Below are positions 17,425 through 25,964 of a DNA stretch of 64,000 bases, piece by piece. The DNA comes from Ferrovibrio sp964218355 (lineage in GTDB: Bacteria; Pseudomonadota; Alphaproteobacteria; Ferrovibrionales; Ferrovibrionaceae): the NCBI RefSeq assembly GCF_964218355.1, contig NZ_CAXPMC010000009.1:1-64000 (forward strand), written 5' to 3'. The position numbers and the translations under genes were made by a program. Position 1 is the first letter of the stretch. The number at the start of each line of letters is the position of its first letter. The notes below the pieces were generated by a model. That model was not told the DNA's origin. It ran no database searches and saw nothing but the letters and a program-made list of their open reading frames with translations.

Positions 17425-17829
17425 CTAACTGCATGAGACGGCAGCCCTTTCAGCGGCCTGTAACTGGTCCAGCAGGCGCGCCATATACGGATAGAAGAAG
17501 TCGGCGCCGGGATATCCGGTGATCCGGCCGACCTCGCGGCCGCAGGCCAGCAGCACGAAGGTCGGAGTATAGATCAGTCCGGCCGGTTTCGGCAGCCCGG
17601 CCGGCCAGGGCTGGTCGAGATCGACCCGGCGCAGCGGTGCCAGCCGGCCCTCGTCCGACAGGGGATAGCCGGGGCCGATCTCGGCATGCCAGGCGCGGCA
17701 CCATTGGCAATCGGCCCGCTCCGCCATCACCAGCAGGCGCACGGGATCGGTCCCCGCCGGCAGCGCGGGGCCCGCGAACAGGGCCGCAGCAAGAACACAT
17801 GCAAATTGTGCAATGCGAAAAAACGACAT
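17425..17829 (-). CDS. soxS: SoxS-like periplasmic thioredoxin-fold protein
   Basis: 134 residues with a signal peptide (IAQFACVLAAALFAGPALPA) and redox motif CQWC in MAERADCQWCRAWHAE. This is the pattern of SoxS, which in Paracoccus reactivates SoxYZ by reduction. It precedes soxX on the same strand with a 122-bp gap. It has no Shine-Dalgarno before the ATG. The sox regulator SoxR and the transporter SoxV are not in the window. Confidence 0.8.
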   Translation of the reverse strand: MSFFRIAQFACVLAAALFAGPALPAGTDPVRLLVMAERADCQWCRAWHAEIGPGYPLSDEGRLAPLRRVDLDQPWPAGLPKPAGLIYTPTFVLLACGREVGRITGYPGADFFYPYMARLLDQLQAAERAAVSCS

Positions 17830-17890
17830 GCGCTAATGTTATTTGATCTGCCGGCGGCAATCAATACGCTCGGTCCCCGGAGGAATCGCC

Positions 17891-18814
17891 ATGCTGCCAT
17901 CTGCTATCCGCATCGCCCGCGCCTGCCTGTTCGGTGCCCTGCTGGGCCTGGCGGCAGCGGCGCCGACCCGCGCCGAACCGGTCCGGCTCGATTTCGAGGG
18001 ACGCCAGCTGAACGGCAACCTGCAGCTGGCCGGCGGTGCCGGCATCGGCCAGGGCGTGATGCTGCTGGTGCACGGCACCCTGGCCCATAACCGCCTCGAG
18101 ATCATGCGGGACCTGCAGGCACTGCTGGGCGAGCGCGGCATCTCCACGCTGGCGGTCACGCTGTCGCTGGGCCTGCCGGACCGCAGCGGCATGTATGACT
18201 GCGCGCTGCCGCACCGGCACGGCAATGCCCAGGCGGTGGCCGAGATCGCGGCCTGGGTCGGCTGGGCGCAGCGGCAGGGCGCGGCGAAAATCGGCCTGCT
18301 GGGCCATTCCCGCGGCGGCGCCCAGGTGGCCCTGTATGCCGCGCGCGGCGGCGATGCGCTGCCGGCGGCGGTGCAGCGGATCGTGCTGGCGGCGCCAACC
18401 ACCTTTGACGCCGCACGGGCGCCGGCCGACTACCGTGCCCGGTTCGGCGGCGATTTCGACGCCGTGCTGAAGCAGGCACAGGCAATGGCCGCTGCCGGAC
18501 GGGGCGGCGAACTGATGCAGCAGACCGATTTCATGTACTGCCCGAAGACCAGCGTCGCGGCCGATACCTTTCTCGACTATCACAGCGGCGATGGCCGCAA
18601 CGACGCGCCGAGCCAGCTTGCCGCGATCCGCCGGCCCGTGCTGGTCGTGCTGGCCGGCGGCGACGAGGTGGTGCGCGATCTGCCGCAGAAACTGGCGGCA
18701 GCGCGGAAACCCGCCGGCCTGAAGGTGGTGACGGTCGATGCAGCCGACCATTTCTTCCAGGAACTGTTCGGCGAGGATCTCGCCGATGCGGTTGCCGCCT
18801 TCTGGCAGGAATAG
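17891..18814 (+). CDS. Secreted alpha/beta hydrolase
   Basis: 307 residues with a signal peptide (ARACLFGALLGLAAAAPTRAE). The alpha/beta-hydrolase fold shows an oxyanion loop (LLVHGTLAHNR), nucleophile elbow GHSRGG, an acid in VVLAGGDEVV and the late histidine in DAADHFFQEL. The substrate is unknown. The start at 17891 has CGGAGGAAT; an earlier in-frame ATG at 17843 lacks a ribosome site. It is divergent from the sox locus, and its link to sulfur metabolism is only positional. Confidence 0.82.
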   Translation: MLPSAIRIARACLFGALLGLAAAAPTRAEPVRLDFEGRQLNGNLQLAGGAGIGQGVMLLVHGTLAHNRLEIMRDLQALLGERGISTLAVTLSLGLPDRSGMYDCALPHRHGNAQAVAEIAAWVGWAQRQGAAKIGLLGHSRGGAQVALYAARGGDALPAAVQRIVLAAPTTFDAARAPADYRARFGGDFDAVLKQAQAMAAAGRGGELMQQTDFMYCPKTSVAADTFLDYHSGDGRNDAPSQLAAIRRPVLVVLAGGDEVVRDLPQKLAAARKPAGLKVVTVDAADHFFQELFGEDLADAVAAFWQE

Positions 18815-18823
18815 CGCCGCCGG

Positions 18824-19480
18824 TCAGAGCCGGCTGATCGCGTCCTCGACCACTGGCGCCACCTGCCAGCCGCCATCCCAGATCATGCGCAGGGCGACAT
18901 AGGTGATGATCAGCAGGCCGACATAGGCGATCCAGTGATAGCGGTCGAGCAGGCGGGCGATGAATTTCGACGCCACCGCCATCAGCGCGATCGACAGCGC
19001 CAGACCGAAGCCGAGAATGAAGGGGTGTTCGCGCGCTGCGCCGGCAACGGCCAGCACGTTGTCGAGCGACATCGACAGGTCGGCCATCACGATCTGCACG
19101 ATGGCCTGGCGCTGGGTCTTGGGCGGCGGGCGGCTGCCGCCCTCGGCATGGTCCTTGCCGCCATTCTCGGCCTTTGCCTGGGCGCGCAGTTCGCGCCACA
19201 TCCGCCAGGCCACCCACAGCAGCAGGATGCCGCCGGCCAGGGTCAGGCCGATGATCTGCAGCATCTCGATGGCGATGCCGGCAAACAGGATGCGCAGCAC
19301 GGTCGCAGCCAGGATGCCGATCACGATGATGCGGTTGCGTTTCGCTGCCGGCAGGCCGGCCACTGCCAGGCCGATGACAATGGCATTGTCGCCCGACAGG
19401 ATCACGTCGATCATGATCACCTGCAGGAACGCGGAAATTTCAGACGCGCTGACGGTGATGCCGAAAAGGGAGAGATCCAT
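18824..19480 (-). CDS. TerC/YjbE-family integral membrane protein
   Basis: 218 residues, about seven transmembrane helices, with the TerC family acidic motifs ILSGDNAIVIG (helix 1-2) and DLSMSLDNVLAVAG. Relatives are linked to tellurium resistance and to manganese or calcium export, often to load exported proteins. A hydrophilic loop (AKAENGGKDHAEGGSRPPPKTQ) divides the two halves. The start at 19480 has AGG upstream. The 221-bp divergent gap to 19702 holds a small hairpin (GCCGG-T6-GCCGGC) near 19567, and I did not recognise a yybP-ykoY riboswitch. A second TerC gene is at 42394. Confidence 0.85.
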   Translation of the reverse strand: MDLSLFGITVSASEISAFLQVIMIDVILSGDNAIVIGLAVAGLPAAKRNRIIVIGILAATVLRILFAGIAIEMLQIIGLTLAGGILLLWVAWRMWRELRAQAKAENGGKDHAEGGSRPPPKTQRQAIVQIVMADLSMSLDNVLAVAGAAREHPFILGFGLALSIALMAVASKFIARLLDRYHWIAYVGLLIITYVALRMIWDGGWQVAPVVEDAISRL

Positions 19481-19701
19481 GAGCCTGCTGCGAAATGGCG
19501 GAGGGGCGGTTGTTGTTATGCTGCATGAGTTTAGGATAACCACCCGCCCGCCTCAAACCTCCGCCGCCGGTTTTTTGCCGGCACCGGCCGCTGCGGGCGG
19601 GATTCCGGCGCAGTGTGAATTCTCCTGGACGCCGCCGCTGCCGCCTTGGCGCCGCCCGGCGGCTTTGTTACCTATGTGGCCCTTTGTCCGGTGATCCGTT
19701 C

Positions 19702-20505
19702 ATGTCCGCACCCGCCCCGCTGTTCTCCCTGACACCCGGCAGCACACCGCTGCTGATCGATGTGCCGCATGCCGGCCTGGGCCTGTCGCCCGGCCTGGAT
19801 GGCCGGCTGACCGATGCGGCCCTGGCCCTGGCGGATACCGACTGGCATGTGGACAAGCTGTATGCATTCGCCGCCAAGGCGGGAGCCGGGCTGATGGTGG
19901 CCGCCCATTCGCGTTATGTGGTCGACCTGAACCGTGATCCGGCCGGCCGTGCGCTCTATCCGGGGGCAGACAATACCGAGATCTGCCCGACCCGCGGCTT
20001 TGATACCGCGCCGCTGTACCGCAGCGGGCAGGAGCCGGACGAGGCCGAGGTGGCACGCCGCGTCGACGAATACTGGCGTCCCTACCATGCCCGGCTGGCT
20101 GCCGAACTGGATGCGATCCGCGCCCGCCACGGCTTTGCCATCCTGCTGGACGGCCACAGCATCGCTGCCGAAGTGCCGCGCTTTTTCGAGGGCCGGCTGC
20201 CCGACCTCAACCTCGGCAGCAACGACGGCCGCAGCTGCGCGCCGGCCCTGGCGGCCCTGGCCTGTGACATCCTCGGCGGCCAGGACCGTTTCAGCCATGT
20301 CCATAACGGCCGTTTCAAGGGCGGCTACATCACCCGCCAGTATGGCCGGCCGGCCGAGGGCCTGCATGCCCTGCAGCTGGAAATCGCCCGCGACAGCTAC
20401 ATGCACGAGGACGACCATGTCCGCTGGGATGCCGGAAAGGCCGCGCCGCTGATCGCCCTGCTGCAGCGGCTGGTCGATGGCCTGCTCGGCTGGCGGCCGG
20501 CCTGA
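19702..20505 (+). CDS. N-formylglutamate amidohydrolase (HutG family)
   Basis: 267 residues. The family signature is visible: IDVPHAGLGL near residue 20, DTDWHVDKLYAF, RYVVDLNRDP and LLDGHSIAAEVPRFF, with histidine and acidic metal ligands. It would hydrolyse N-formyl-L-glutamate to formate and glutamate, the last step of one histidine-degradation route, but no other hut gene is nearby. It lies 10 bp upstream of phoR. The start at 19702 is chosen because the upstream extension does not match the family. Confidence 0.85.
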   Translation: MSAPAPLFSLTPGSTPLLIDVPHAGLGLSPGLDGRLTDAALALADTDWHVDKLYAFAAKAGAGLMVAAHSRYVVDLNRDPAGRALYPGADNTEICPTRGFDTAPLYRSGQEPDEAEVARRVDEYWRPYHARLAAELDAIRARHGFAILLDGHSIAAEVPRFFEGRLPDLNLGSNDGRSCAPALAALACDILGGQDRFSHVHNGRFKGGYITRQYGRPAEGLHALQLEIARDSYMHEDDHVRWDAGKAAPLIALLQRLVDGLLGWRPA

Positions 20506-20515
20506 GGTCTCCGCA

Positions 20516-21886
20516 ATGGTCAACGAGGCGCCCCGCACCCGCATTCCCTTCGCCCGCTGGCTGGCGCTGTTCCTGATTCTCGGCCTGCCGGTCAGCCTGG
20601 TGGTCTGGCTGGCCTGTCTGGCCGGCGCGCTGACGGTTCCGGCGGCTCTGTGGCTGGGCGCGGCACTGCTCGGCGTGGTCGGCCTGTTCACCCTCTGGCA
20701 TACCCATGTCGCCTGGGGCGTGCTGCGGCGGACCGACGAGATTCTCGGCCGTGAACACCGTGTCGGCGCCGACTGGGACGCCCTGACCATGCTGGGTGAG
20801 CTGGGTGCGACGGTCGAGCGGCTGCGCCAGACATTGCTGGACGAGAAGGGCCAGGTGGCGCTGCAGAGCACCACGGCCGATGCCATCCTGAACGCCCTGC
20901 CGGACTCGATCCTGCTGCTCGATTCCCGGCGCCAGATTGCCCGCGCCAATTTTGCCGCCCGCAAGTTCTTCGGCAACGACATGATCGGCCGCGACCTGTC
21001 GGCGGCCCTGCGCCATCCGGCGGTGCTGGACGCCGCCGATACCGTGCTGGCCGGTGAAAGCGGCCTGGTGGCGGCCGATTTCACCCTGCCGGTGCCGGAT
21101 GGCCGCAGCTTTTCGCTGCGTGTGGTCGCCCTGCCGGCGGCGCGCGAGGACATGGTCGCCGTGCTGGCCCTGCATGACGTGACGGCCCTGCGCAAGGCCG
21201 AGAAGATGCGCGCCGATTTCGTTGCCAATGCCAGCCATGAGCTGCGTACGCCACTGGCCTCGCTGGTAGGCTTCATCGAAACGCTGCTGGGGCCGGCCCG
21301 TGATGACGAGCCCGCGCGGCTGCGGTTTCTCGGCATCATGCGCGAGCAGGCGGCGCGCATGTCGCGGCTGATCAACGACCTGCTGTCGCTGTCGCAGATC
21401 GAGATGCGCGAGCACGACCATCCCGCCGATCCGGTGGCGCTGGCGCCGCTGCTGCGCGACACGGCGGCGGCCCTGGAGCCGCAGGCCCGTGCCCGCAGCA
21501 TGCGGATCGACCTGCAGCTGGATGAAAGCCTGCCGCCGGTCCGCGGTGCGCGCGACGAACTGATGCAGGTGTTCCAGAACCTGATCGACAACGGCATCAA
21601 ATACGGCCGGCCGGACAGTCCGGTGGAGGTGCGGCTGGCCGCCATCGGTCCGGACTGGCTGGAAGTGGCGATCCGCGATCACGGCGAGGGCATCCCGCGC
21701 GAACACCTGCCGCGGCTGACCGAACGATTCTACCGGGTCGACACGGCCCGCAGCCGCGACATGGGCGGAACCGGGCTGGGACTCGCCATCGTGAAGCACA
21801 TTATCAACCGCCACCGGGGCCGGCTTGTCATCGAATCCGAGCCGGGTGCGGGCAGTACATTCTCTGTACGTATTCCTCACGTATAG
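20516..21886 (+). CDS. phoR: Phosphate regulon sensor histidine kinase PhoR
   Basis: 456 residues. Two N-terminal transmembrane helices (about 14-40 and 43-62) are followed by a PAS domain (about 120-225), a HisKA domain with the phospho-accepting His241 in NASHELRTPLASL, and HATPase_c with N box NLIDNGIKYG, G1 DHGEGIP and G2 GGTGLGLAI. It phosphorylates PhoB under phosphate limitation. The gene order hutG-phoR-pstSCAB-phoU-phoB fits alphaproteobacterial pho loci. The downstream Pho box separates it from pstS. Confidence 0.93.
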   Translation: MVNEAPRTRIPFARWLALFLILGLPVSLVVWLACLAGALTVPAALWLGAALLGVVGLFTLWHTHVAWGVLRRTDEILGREHRVGADWDALTMLGELGATVERLRQTLLDEKGQVALQSTTADAILNALPDSILLLDSRRQIARANFAARKFFGNDMIGRDLSAALRHPAVLDAADTVLAGESGLVAADFTLPVPDGRSFSLRVVALPAAREDMVAVLALHDVTALRKAEKMRADFVANASHELRTPLASLVGFIETLLGPARDDEPARLRFLGIMREQAARMSRLINDLLSLSQIEMREHDHPADPVALAPLLRDTAAALEPQARARSMRIDLQLDESLPPVRGARDELMQVFQNLIDNGIKYGRPDSPVEVRLAAIGPDWLEVAIRDHGEGIPREHLPRLTERFYRVDTARSRDMGGTGLGLAIVKHIINRHRGRLVIESEPGAGSTFSVRIPHV

Positions 21887-21921
21887 GTTATGTTCGCGAC
21901 AACCGCGCAGGCGGTCTAGCA

Positions 21922-21961
21922 CTGTCATTTGCTTGTAATATTACTGACATAAGCATGTCAC
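21922..21961 (+). promoter_or_regulatory. Pho box, four heptamer repeats
   Basis: Four CTGTCAT-like heptamers start at 21922, 21933, 21944 and 21955, exactly 11 bp apart: CTGTCAT, TTGTAAT, CTGACAT, ATGTCAC. This is the PhoB tandem-dimer binding arrangement and lies 105 bp before pstS, so PhoB very probably activates pstS here. Confidence 0.88.
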
Positions 21962-22066
21962 CGCGGCGGACTACGAGTTCTCCCGCCGGTCGGCGACCCA
22001 AAGCGGCCCGGACTGGTACCTACCGGCGCGAGTTCCCGCGTCCACGCAAACCACAAGAGGTAAACC

Positions 22067-23110
22067 GTGACCAAGAAGGCTCTTCTCCTCGCGGGCATGG
22101 CGGCACTGGCGTCGCTGGCGCTCGTCGAACCGGCCGCTGCCCAGCAGGCGCGCGACCAGATCCGCGTTGTCGGCTCGTCGACCGTCTATCCCTTCACCAC
22201 CACTGTCGCCGAGCGCTTCTCCCAGGCCGGCAAGTTCAAGGCGCCGATCGTCGAGTCGACCGGCACTGGCGGCGGCATGAAGCTGTTCTGCGCCGGCGTC
22301 GGCACCCAGCATCCCGACATGACCAATGCCTCGCGCGCCATCAAGAAGGGCGAGTACGAGGATTGCCAGAAGAACGGCGTCAAGGAAATCGTCGAGATGA
22401 AGGTCGGTTACGACGGCATCGCGGTGGCCCTGAAGAAGGGCGCGACCCCGGTCAACCTGACCCGCGCCCAGCTCTGGCTCGGCCTCGCCGCCAAGGTGCC
22501 GCAGGGTGGCCAGCTGGTCGACAATCCCTACAAGACCTGGAAGCAGGTCGATGCCAGCCTGCCGGACTGGAAGATCGAGGTGATGGGTCCGCCGCCGACC
22601 TCGGGCACCCGCGACGCCTTCGTGGAACTGGTCATGGACGAGGGCTGCAAGGGTTTCGCCGAGATCAAGGCGATTGCCGACTCCAAGGCCCGCGGCGCGG
22701 CCTGCAGCAAGATGCGTGAAGACGGCGCTTTCATCGAGGCCGGCGAGAACGACAACCTGATCGTGCAGCGTCTGGCGTCCGGCCAGACCGGCGTGATGGG
22801 CATCTTCGGCTTCTCGTTCCTCGAGGAGAATGCCGACAAGCTGATCGGTGCCAAGGTCGAAGGCGTCGAGCCGACCTTCGACACCATCGCCGACAGCAGC
22901 TACCCGGTGTCGCGCCCGCTGTTCGTGTACATCAAGAAGGCCCATGTCGGCGTCGTGCCGGGCATGAAGGAATACCTGGCCGAGTACACCAGCGAGCGTT
23001 CCATGGGCAAGGGCGGTTACCTGGAGAAGAAGGGCCTCGTCGCTCTGCCGAAGGCTGAGCTCGAGAAGGTCCGTTCGCAGGTCACCGGTCTGACCAACTT
23101 CGCGATGTAA
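22067..23110 (+). CDS. pstS: Phosphate ABC transporter substrate-binding protein PstS
   Basis: 347 residues. The signal peptide (ALLLAGMAALASLALVEPAAAQ) leads into a PBP-like domain with phosphate-binding segments VVGSSTVYPFT, ESTGTGGGMKLFCAGVG and TSGTRDAFVE. It captures inorganic phosphate in the periplasm for PstCAB. The start is a GTG at 22067 with a strong AAGAGG site. A Pho box is upstream and a long hairpin downstream, which would favour higher PstS than permease levels. Confidence 0.95.
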   Translation: MTKKALLLAGMAALASLALVEPAAAQQARDQIRVVGSSTVYPFTTTVAERFSQAGKFKAPIVESTGTGGGMKLFCAGVGTQHPDMTNASRAIKKGEYEDCQKNGVKEIVEMKVGYDGIAVALKKGATPVNLTRAQLWLGLAAKVPQGGQLVDNPYKTWKQVDASLPDWKIEVMGPPPTSGTRDAFVELVMDEGCKGFAEIKAIADSKARGAACSKMREDGAFIEAGENDNLIVQRLASGQTGVMGIFGFSFLEENADKLIGAKVEGVEPTFDTIADSSYPVSRPLFVYIKKAHVGVVPGMKEYLAEYTSERSMGKGGYLEKKGLVALPKAELEKVRSQVTGLTNFAM

Positions 23111-23117
23111 GCCGCAG

Positions 23118-23150
23118 CCGGCGGCCGGGGAGACCCGGCCGCCGGATTTT
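23118..23150 (+). terminator. pstS-pstC intergenic hairpin with GNRA loop
   Basis: A perfect 12-bp stem (CCGGCGGCCGGG / CCCGGCCGCCGG) closed by a GAGA tetraloop and followed by ATTTTCT. It fits a partial terminator or a 3'-stabilising hairpin that sets a high PstS to PstCAB ratio. Confidence 0.7.
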
Positions 23151-23212
23151 CTGCCCTGGTGCCGGCAGCCGGCTGGCGCTCCGAGGCAGCTTTTCTGGAA
23201 ACCGGAGCTGTC

Positions 23213-24595
23213 ATGACCCTGCCGCTTTTGTTCCTTGTCATTCTCGGCCTGACGCTTGTCGGTTTCTATCTGGGCAGGTCCCGTGCCCTGGCCATGGCCG
23301 GGGGCAAGGCCAGCAACCTCCATTCCCTGCCGGGCTTCTACGGCTGGTATGTTGTTGTCTGGTGCGGTCTGCCGGCTTTGCTGCTCTTCGGCTTCTGGAT
23401 CGCGCTGGAAGACTCGATCATCCGCAATCTGGTGGTGGCCGAGCTGCCGCAGGCGATGCGCGAACTGCCGGCCGACCGGCTTGGCCTGATCATCTCCGAC
23501 ATCCGCAACATGGCCTATGGCAACATCCCGCTGTCGAAGGCCGACGACATCACCCGGCCGATCGTCGATCATTACATAAGCCTGCGGCAGCTGGGGACCT
23601 CGTCGCTGTGGGTTGTCGCGATCAGCATCTGCATGGTCGGCATCCTGTGGGGCCGCAGCCGCCTGTCGCCGGAATTCCGTGCCCGCAACCGCGTCGAGTC
23701 GATTGCCAATATCCTGCTGATCGTCAGTTCCACCATCGCGGTGATGACCACGGTCGGCATCGTGCTGTCGCTGATCTTCGAGGCGCTGCGTTTCTTTGCC
23801 GCCGTCTCGCCGCTGGAATTCCTGTTCGGACTCACCTGGTCGCCGCAGATGGCGATCCGCGCCGACCAGGTCGGCTCGTCCGGCGCTTTCGGCGCCGTGC
23901 CGCTGTTCACCGGCACCCTGCTGATCGCCGCCATCGCCATGCTGGTGGCCGTGCCGGTCGGCCTGATGGCCGCGGTCTACATGGCCGAATATGCCGGGCC
24001 CCGGCTGCGCGCCTGGGCGAAGCCGGCACTGGAAGTGCTGGCCGGCATCCCGACCGTGGTCTATGGCTTCTTTGCCGCCCTGACGGTGGCGCCGGCCGTC
24101 CGCCTTGCCGGTGAGGGGATCGGCCTCGAAGTGGCGTCGCAGTCGGCCCTCGCGGCCGGCCTGGTGATGGGCATCATGATCATCCCCTTCGTCTCCTCGC
24201 TGTCCGACGACGTGATCAACGCCGTGCCGCAGAGCCTGCGCGACGGCTCCTATGCCCTGGGCTCCACCCAGTCGGAAACGGTCAAGCGCGTCATCCTGCC
24301 CGCGGCGCTGCCCGGCATTGCCGCCTCGGTGATCCTCGCATTCAGCCGCGCGCTCGGCGAAACCATGATCGTGGTGATGGCTGCCGGCCTCGCCGCCAAC
24401 CTGACCGCCAATCCGCTGGCCGCGGTCAGCACCGTGACGGTGCATATCGCGACCCTGCTGGTCGGCGACCAGGAATTCGACAGCCCCAAGACGCTGGCCG
24501 CTTTCGCACTCGGCCTGGTGCTGTTCGCCGTCACCCTCAGCCTGAACATCGTTGCGCTCCGCATCGTCAAGAAATACCGGGAACAATATGACTGA
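23213..24595 (+). CDS. pstC: Phosphate ABC transporter permease PstC
   Basis: 460 residues, longer than E. coli PstC (319) because of an N-terminal extension of about 150 residues with two or three extra transmembrane helices and a periplasmic loop. The C-terminal half has the permease domain with the EAA-type loop (PQSLRDGSYALGSTQSETVKRVILPAALPGI). The long form is usual in alphaproteobacteria. The start at 23213 is preceded by GGAG. It overlaps pstA by 8 bp. Confidence 0.92.
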   Translation: MTLPLLFLVILGLTLVGFYLGRSRALAMAGGKASNLHSLPGFYGWYVVVWCGLPALLLFGFWIALEDSIIRNLVVAELPQAMRELPADRLGLIISDIRNMAYGNIPLSKADDITRPIVDHYISLRQLGTSSLWVVAISICMVGILWGRSRLSPEFRARNRVESIANILLIVSSTIAVMTTVGIVLSLIFEALRFFAAVSPLEFLFGLTWSPQMAIRADQVGSSGAFGAVPLFTGTLLIAAIAMLVAVPVGLMAAVYMAEYAGPRLRAWAKPALEVLAGIPTVVYGFFAALTVAPAVRLAGEGIGLEVASQSALAAGLVMGIMIIPFVSSLSDDVINAVPQSLRDGSYALGSTQSETVKRVILPAALPGIAASVILAFSRALGETMIVVMAAGLAANLTANPLAAVSTVTVHIATLLVGDQEFDSPKTLAAFALGLVLFAVTLSLNIVALRIVKKYREQYD

Positions 24596-25922
24596 CCTGG
24601 CCGTAGAGACTCCCGTCGCCGCCATGCCTGCCCAGGGCACCACCGGCGTCCATATGACCGAGAAGGCCAAGCAGCGGCTGAAGGCCCGCTATAGCGCCGA
24701 GCGTCGCTTCCGCTATCTGGGCCTGGCCGCGATCCTGTTCTCGCTGGCGGCGCTGGCCACGCTGCTGGTGACCATTGCCTCCAACGGTTTCACGGCCTTT
24801 CAGCAGACGCATGTGCGGCTCACCCTCGACCTGTCGGCCGAGCAGATCGCGCCGGTGGGCACCACCGACTTCACCAGGATCATGCAGGGCAATTATGGCC
24901 GCATCATCGGCGAAGCCCTGGAAAAGCGCTTTCCGGAGGTCACCAGCCGCCGCGACCAGCGCCGCCTCGGTTCGCTGATCAGCCCCGGTGCGGAATCGCA
25001 GATCGGCCGCATGGTTGCCGCCGATCCGGAGCTGATCGGGCAGACCGTCCAGATCTGGCTGCCGACCACCTCGGATATCGACGTGTTCGTCAAGAAGCAG
25101 GTTGATACCACGGCGCCGGAAGACGAGCGCCGGGTCAAGGATATCCAGGTCGGCTGGATCAATGCGCTGCAGGCCAGCGGCGACCTGGAGCTGCGCTTCA
25201 ACACCCGCTTCTTCACCGGCGCCGACAGCCGCGAACCGGAGCTGGTCGGCATCTGGGGCGGCGTCGTCGGTTCGATCTACACGCTGCTGGTCTGCCTCGC
25301 GGTGGCTTTCCCGCTCGGCATCATGGCGTCGATCTACCTCGAGGAATTCGCACCGAAGAACCGGCTGACCGAGATCATCGAGGTCAACATCAACAATCTC
25401 GCGGCCGTGCCGTCGATCGTCTACGGCCTGCTTGGTCTTGCGGTGTTCATCGGCTTCTTCGGCATGCCGCGTTCGGCGCCGTTCGTCGGCGGCCTGGTGC
25501 TGGCGCTGATGAGCCTGCCGGTGATCATCATCGCGTCCCGCGCCGCCCTGCGCGCGGTGCCGCCCTCGATCCGGCATGCCGCGCTCGGCGTTGGCGCCTC
25601 GCCGCTGCAGACGGTGATGCACCACGTCCTGCCGCTGGCGATGCCGGGCATCCTGACCGGCACCATCATTGCCATGGCCCATGCCCTGGGCGAAACCGCG
25701 CCGCTGCTGATGATCGGCATGGTCGCTTTCATCGTCGACGTTCCGGTGACGCCGGCCGACGCGGCGACGGTGCTGCCGGTGCAGATTTTCATGTGGGCGG
25801 ACAGCCCGGAGCGCGGCTTTGTCGAGAAAACCTCGGCAGCGATCATCGTGCTGCTGGTTTTCCTCCTGGTGATGAATCTCGCAGCGATCCTGCTGCGTAA
25901 GCGGTTCGAACGCCGCTGGTAA
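24588..25922 (+). CDS. pstA: Phosphate ABC transporter permease PstA
   Basis: 444 residues, also the long form. A cytoplasmic N-terminus is followed by a transmembrane helix (residues about 45-70), a large periplasmic segment (about 75-225), and then the permease core with the EAA loop (PPSIRHAALGVGASPLQTVMHHVLPLAMPGI). It pairs with PstC to form the phosphate channel. Its ATG overlaps the pstC end, showing coupling. Confidence 0.92.
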   Translation: MTDLAVETPVAAMPAQGTTGVHMTEKAKQRLKARYSAERRFRYLGLAAILFSLAALATLLVTIASNGFTAFQQTHVRLTLDLSAEQIAPVGTTDFTRIMQGNYGRIIGEALEKRFPEVTSRRDQRRLGSLISPGAESQIGRMVAADPELIGQTVQIWLPTTSDIDVFVKKQVDTTAPEDERRVKDIQVGWINALQASGDLELRFNTRFFTGADSREPELVGIWGGVVGSIYTLLVCLAVAFPLGIMASIYLEEFAPKNRLTEIIEVNINNLAAVPSIVYGLLGLAVFIGFFGMPRSAPFVGGLVLALMSLPVIIIASRAALRAVPPSIRHAALGVGASPLQTVMHHVLPLAMPGILTGTIIAMAHALGETAPLLMIGMVAFIVDVPVTPADAATVLPVQIFMWADSPERGFVEKTSAAIIVLLVFLLVMNLAAILLRKRFERRW

Positions 25923-25964
25923 GACAAAGCTATCTGGCAAGACCCGAAGCAATAAGGATCATCC

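Noticed and set aside
19481..19701. Riboswitch before the TerC/YjbE gene at 18824
   Set aside because: Only a five-base-pair hairpin with a T-rich loop is visible; no known aptamer pattern.
21971..24670. An 899-residue minus-strand reading frame over pstS and pstC
   Set aside because: Composition (His, Gln, Asp, Arg-rich) is that of antisense frames in GC-rich DNA; the plus strand encodes conserved Pst proteins.
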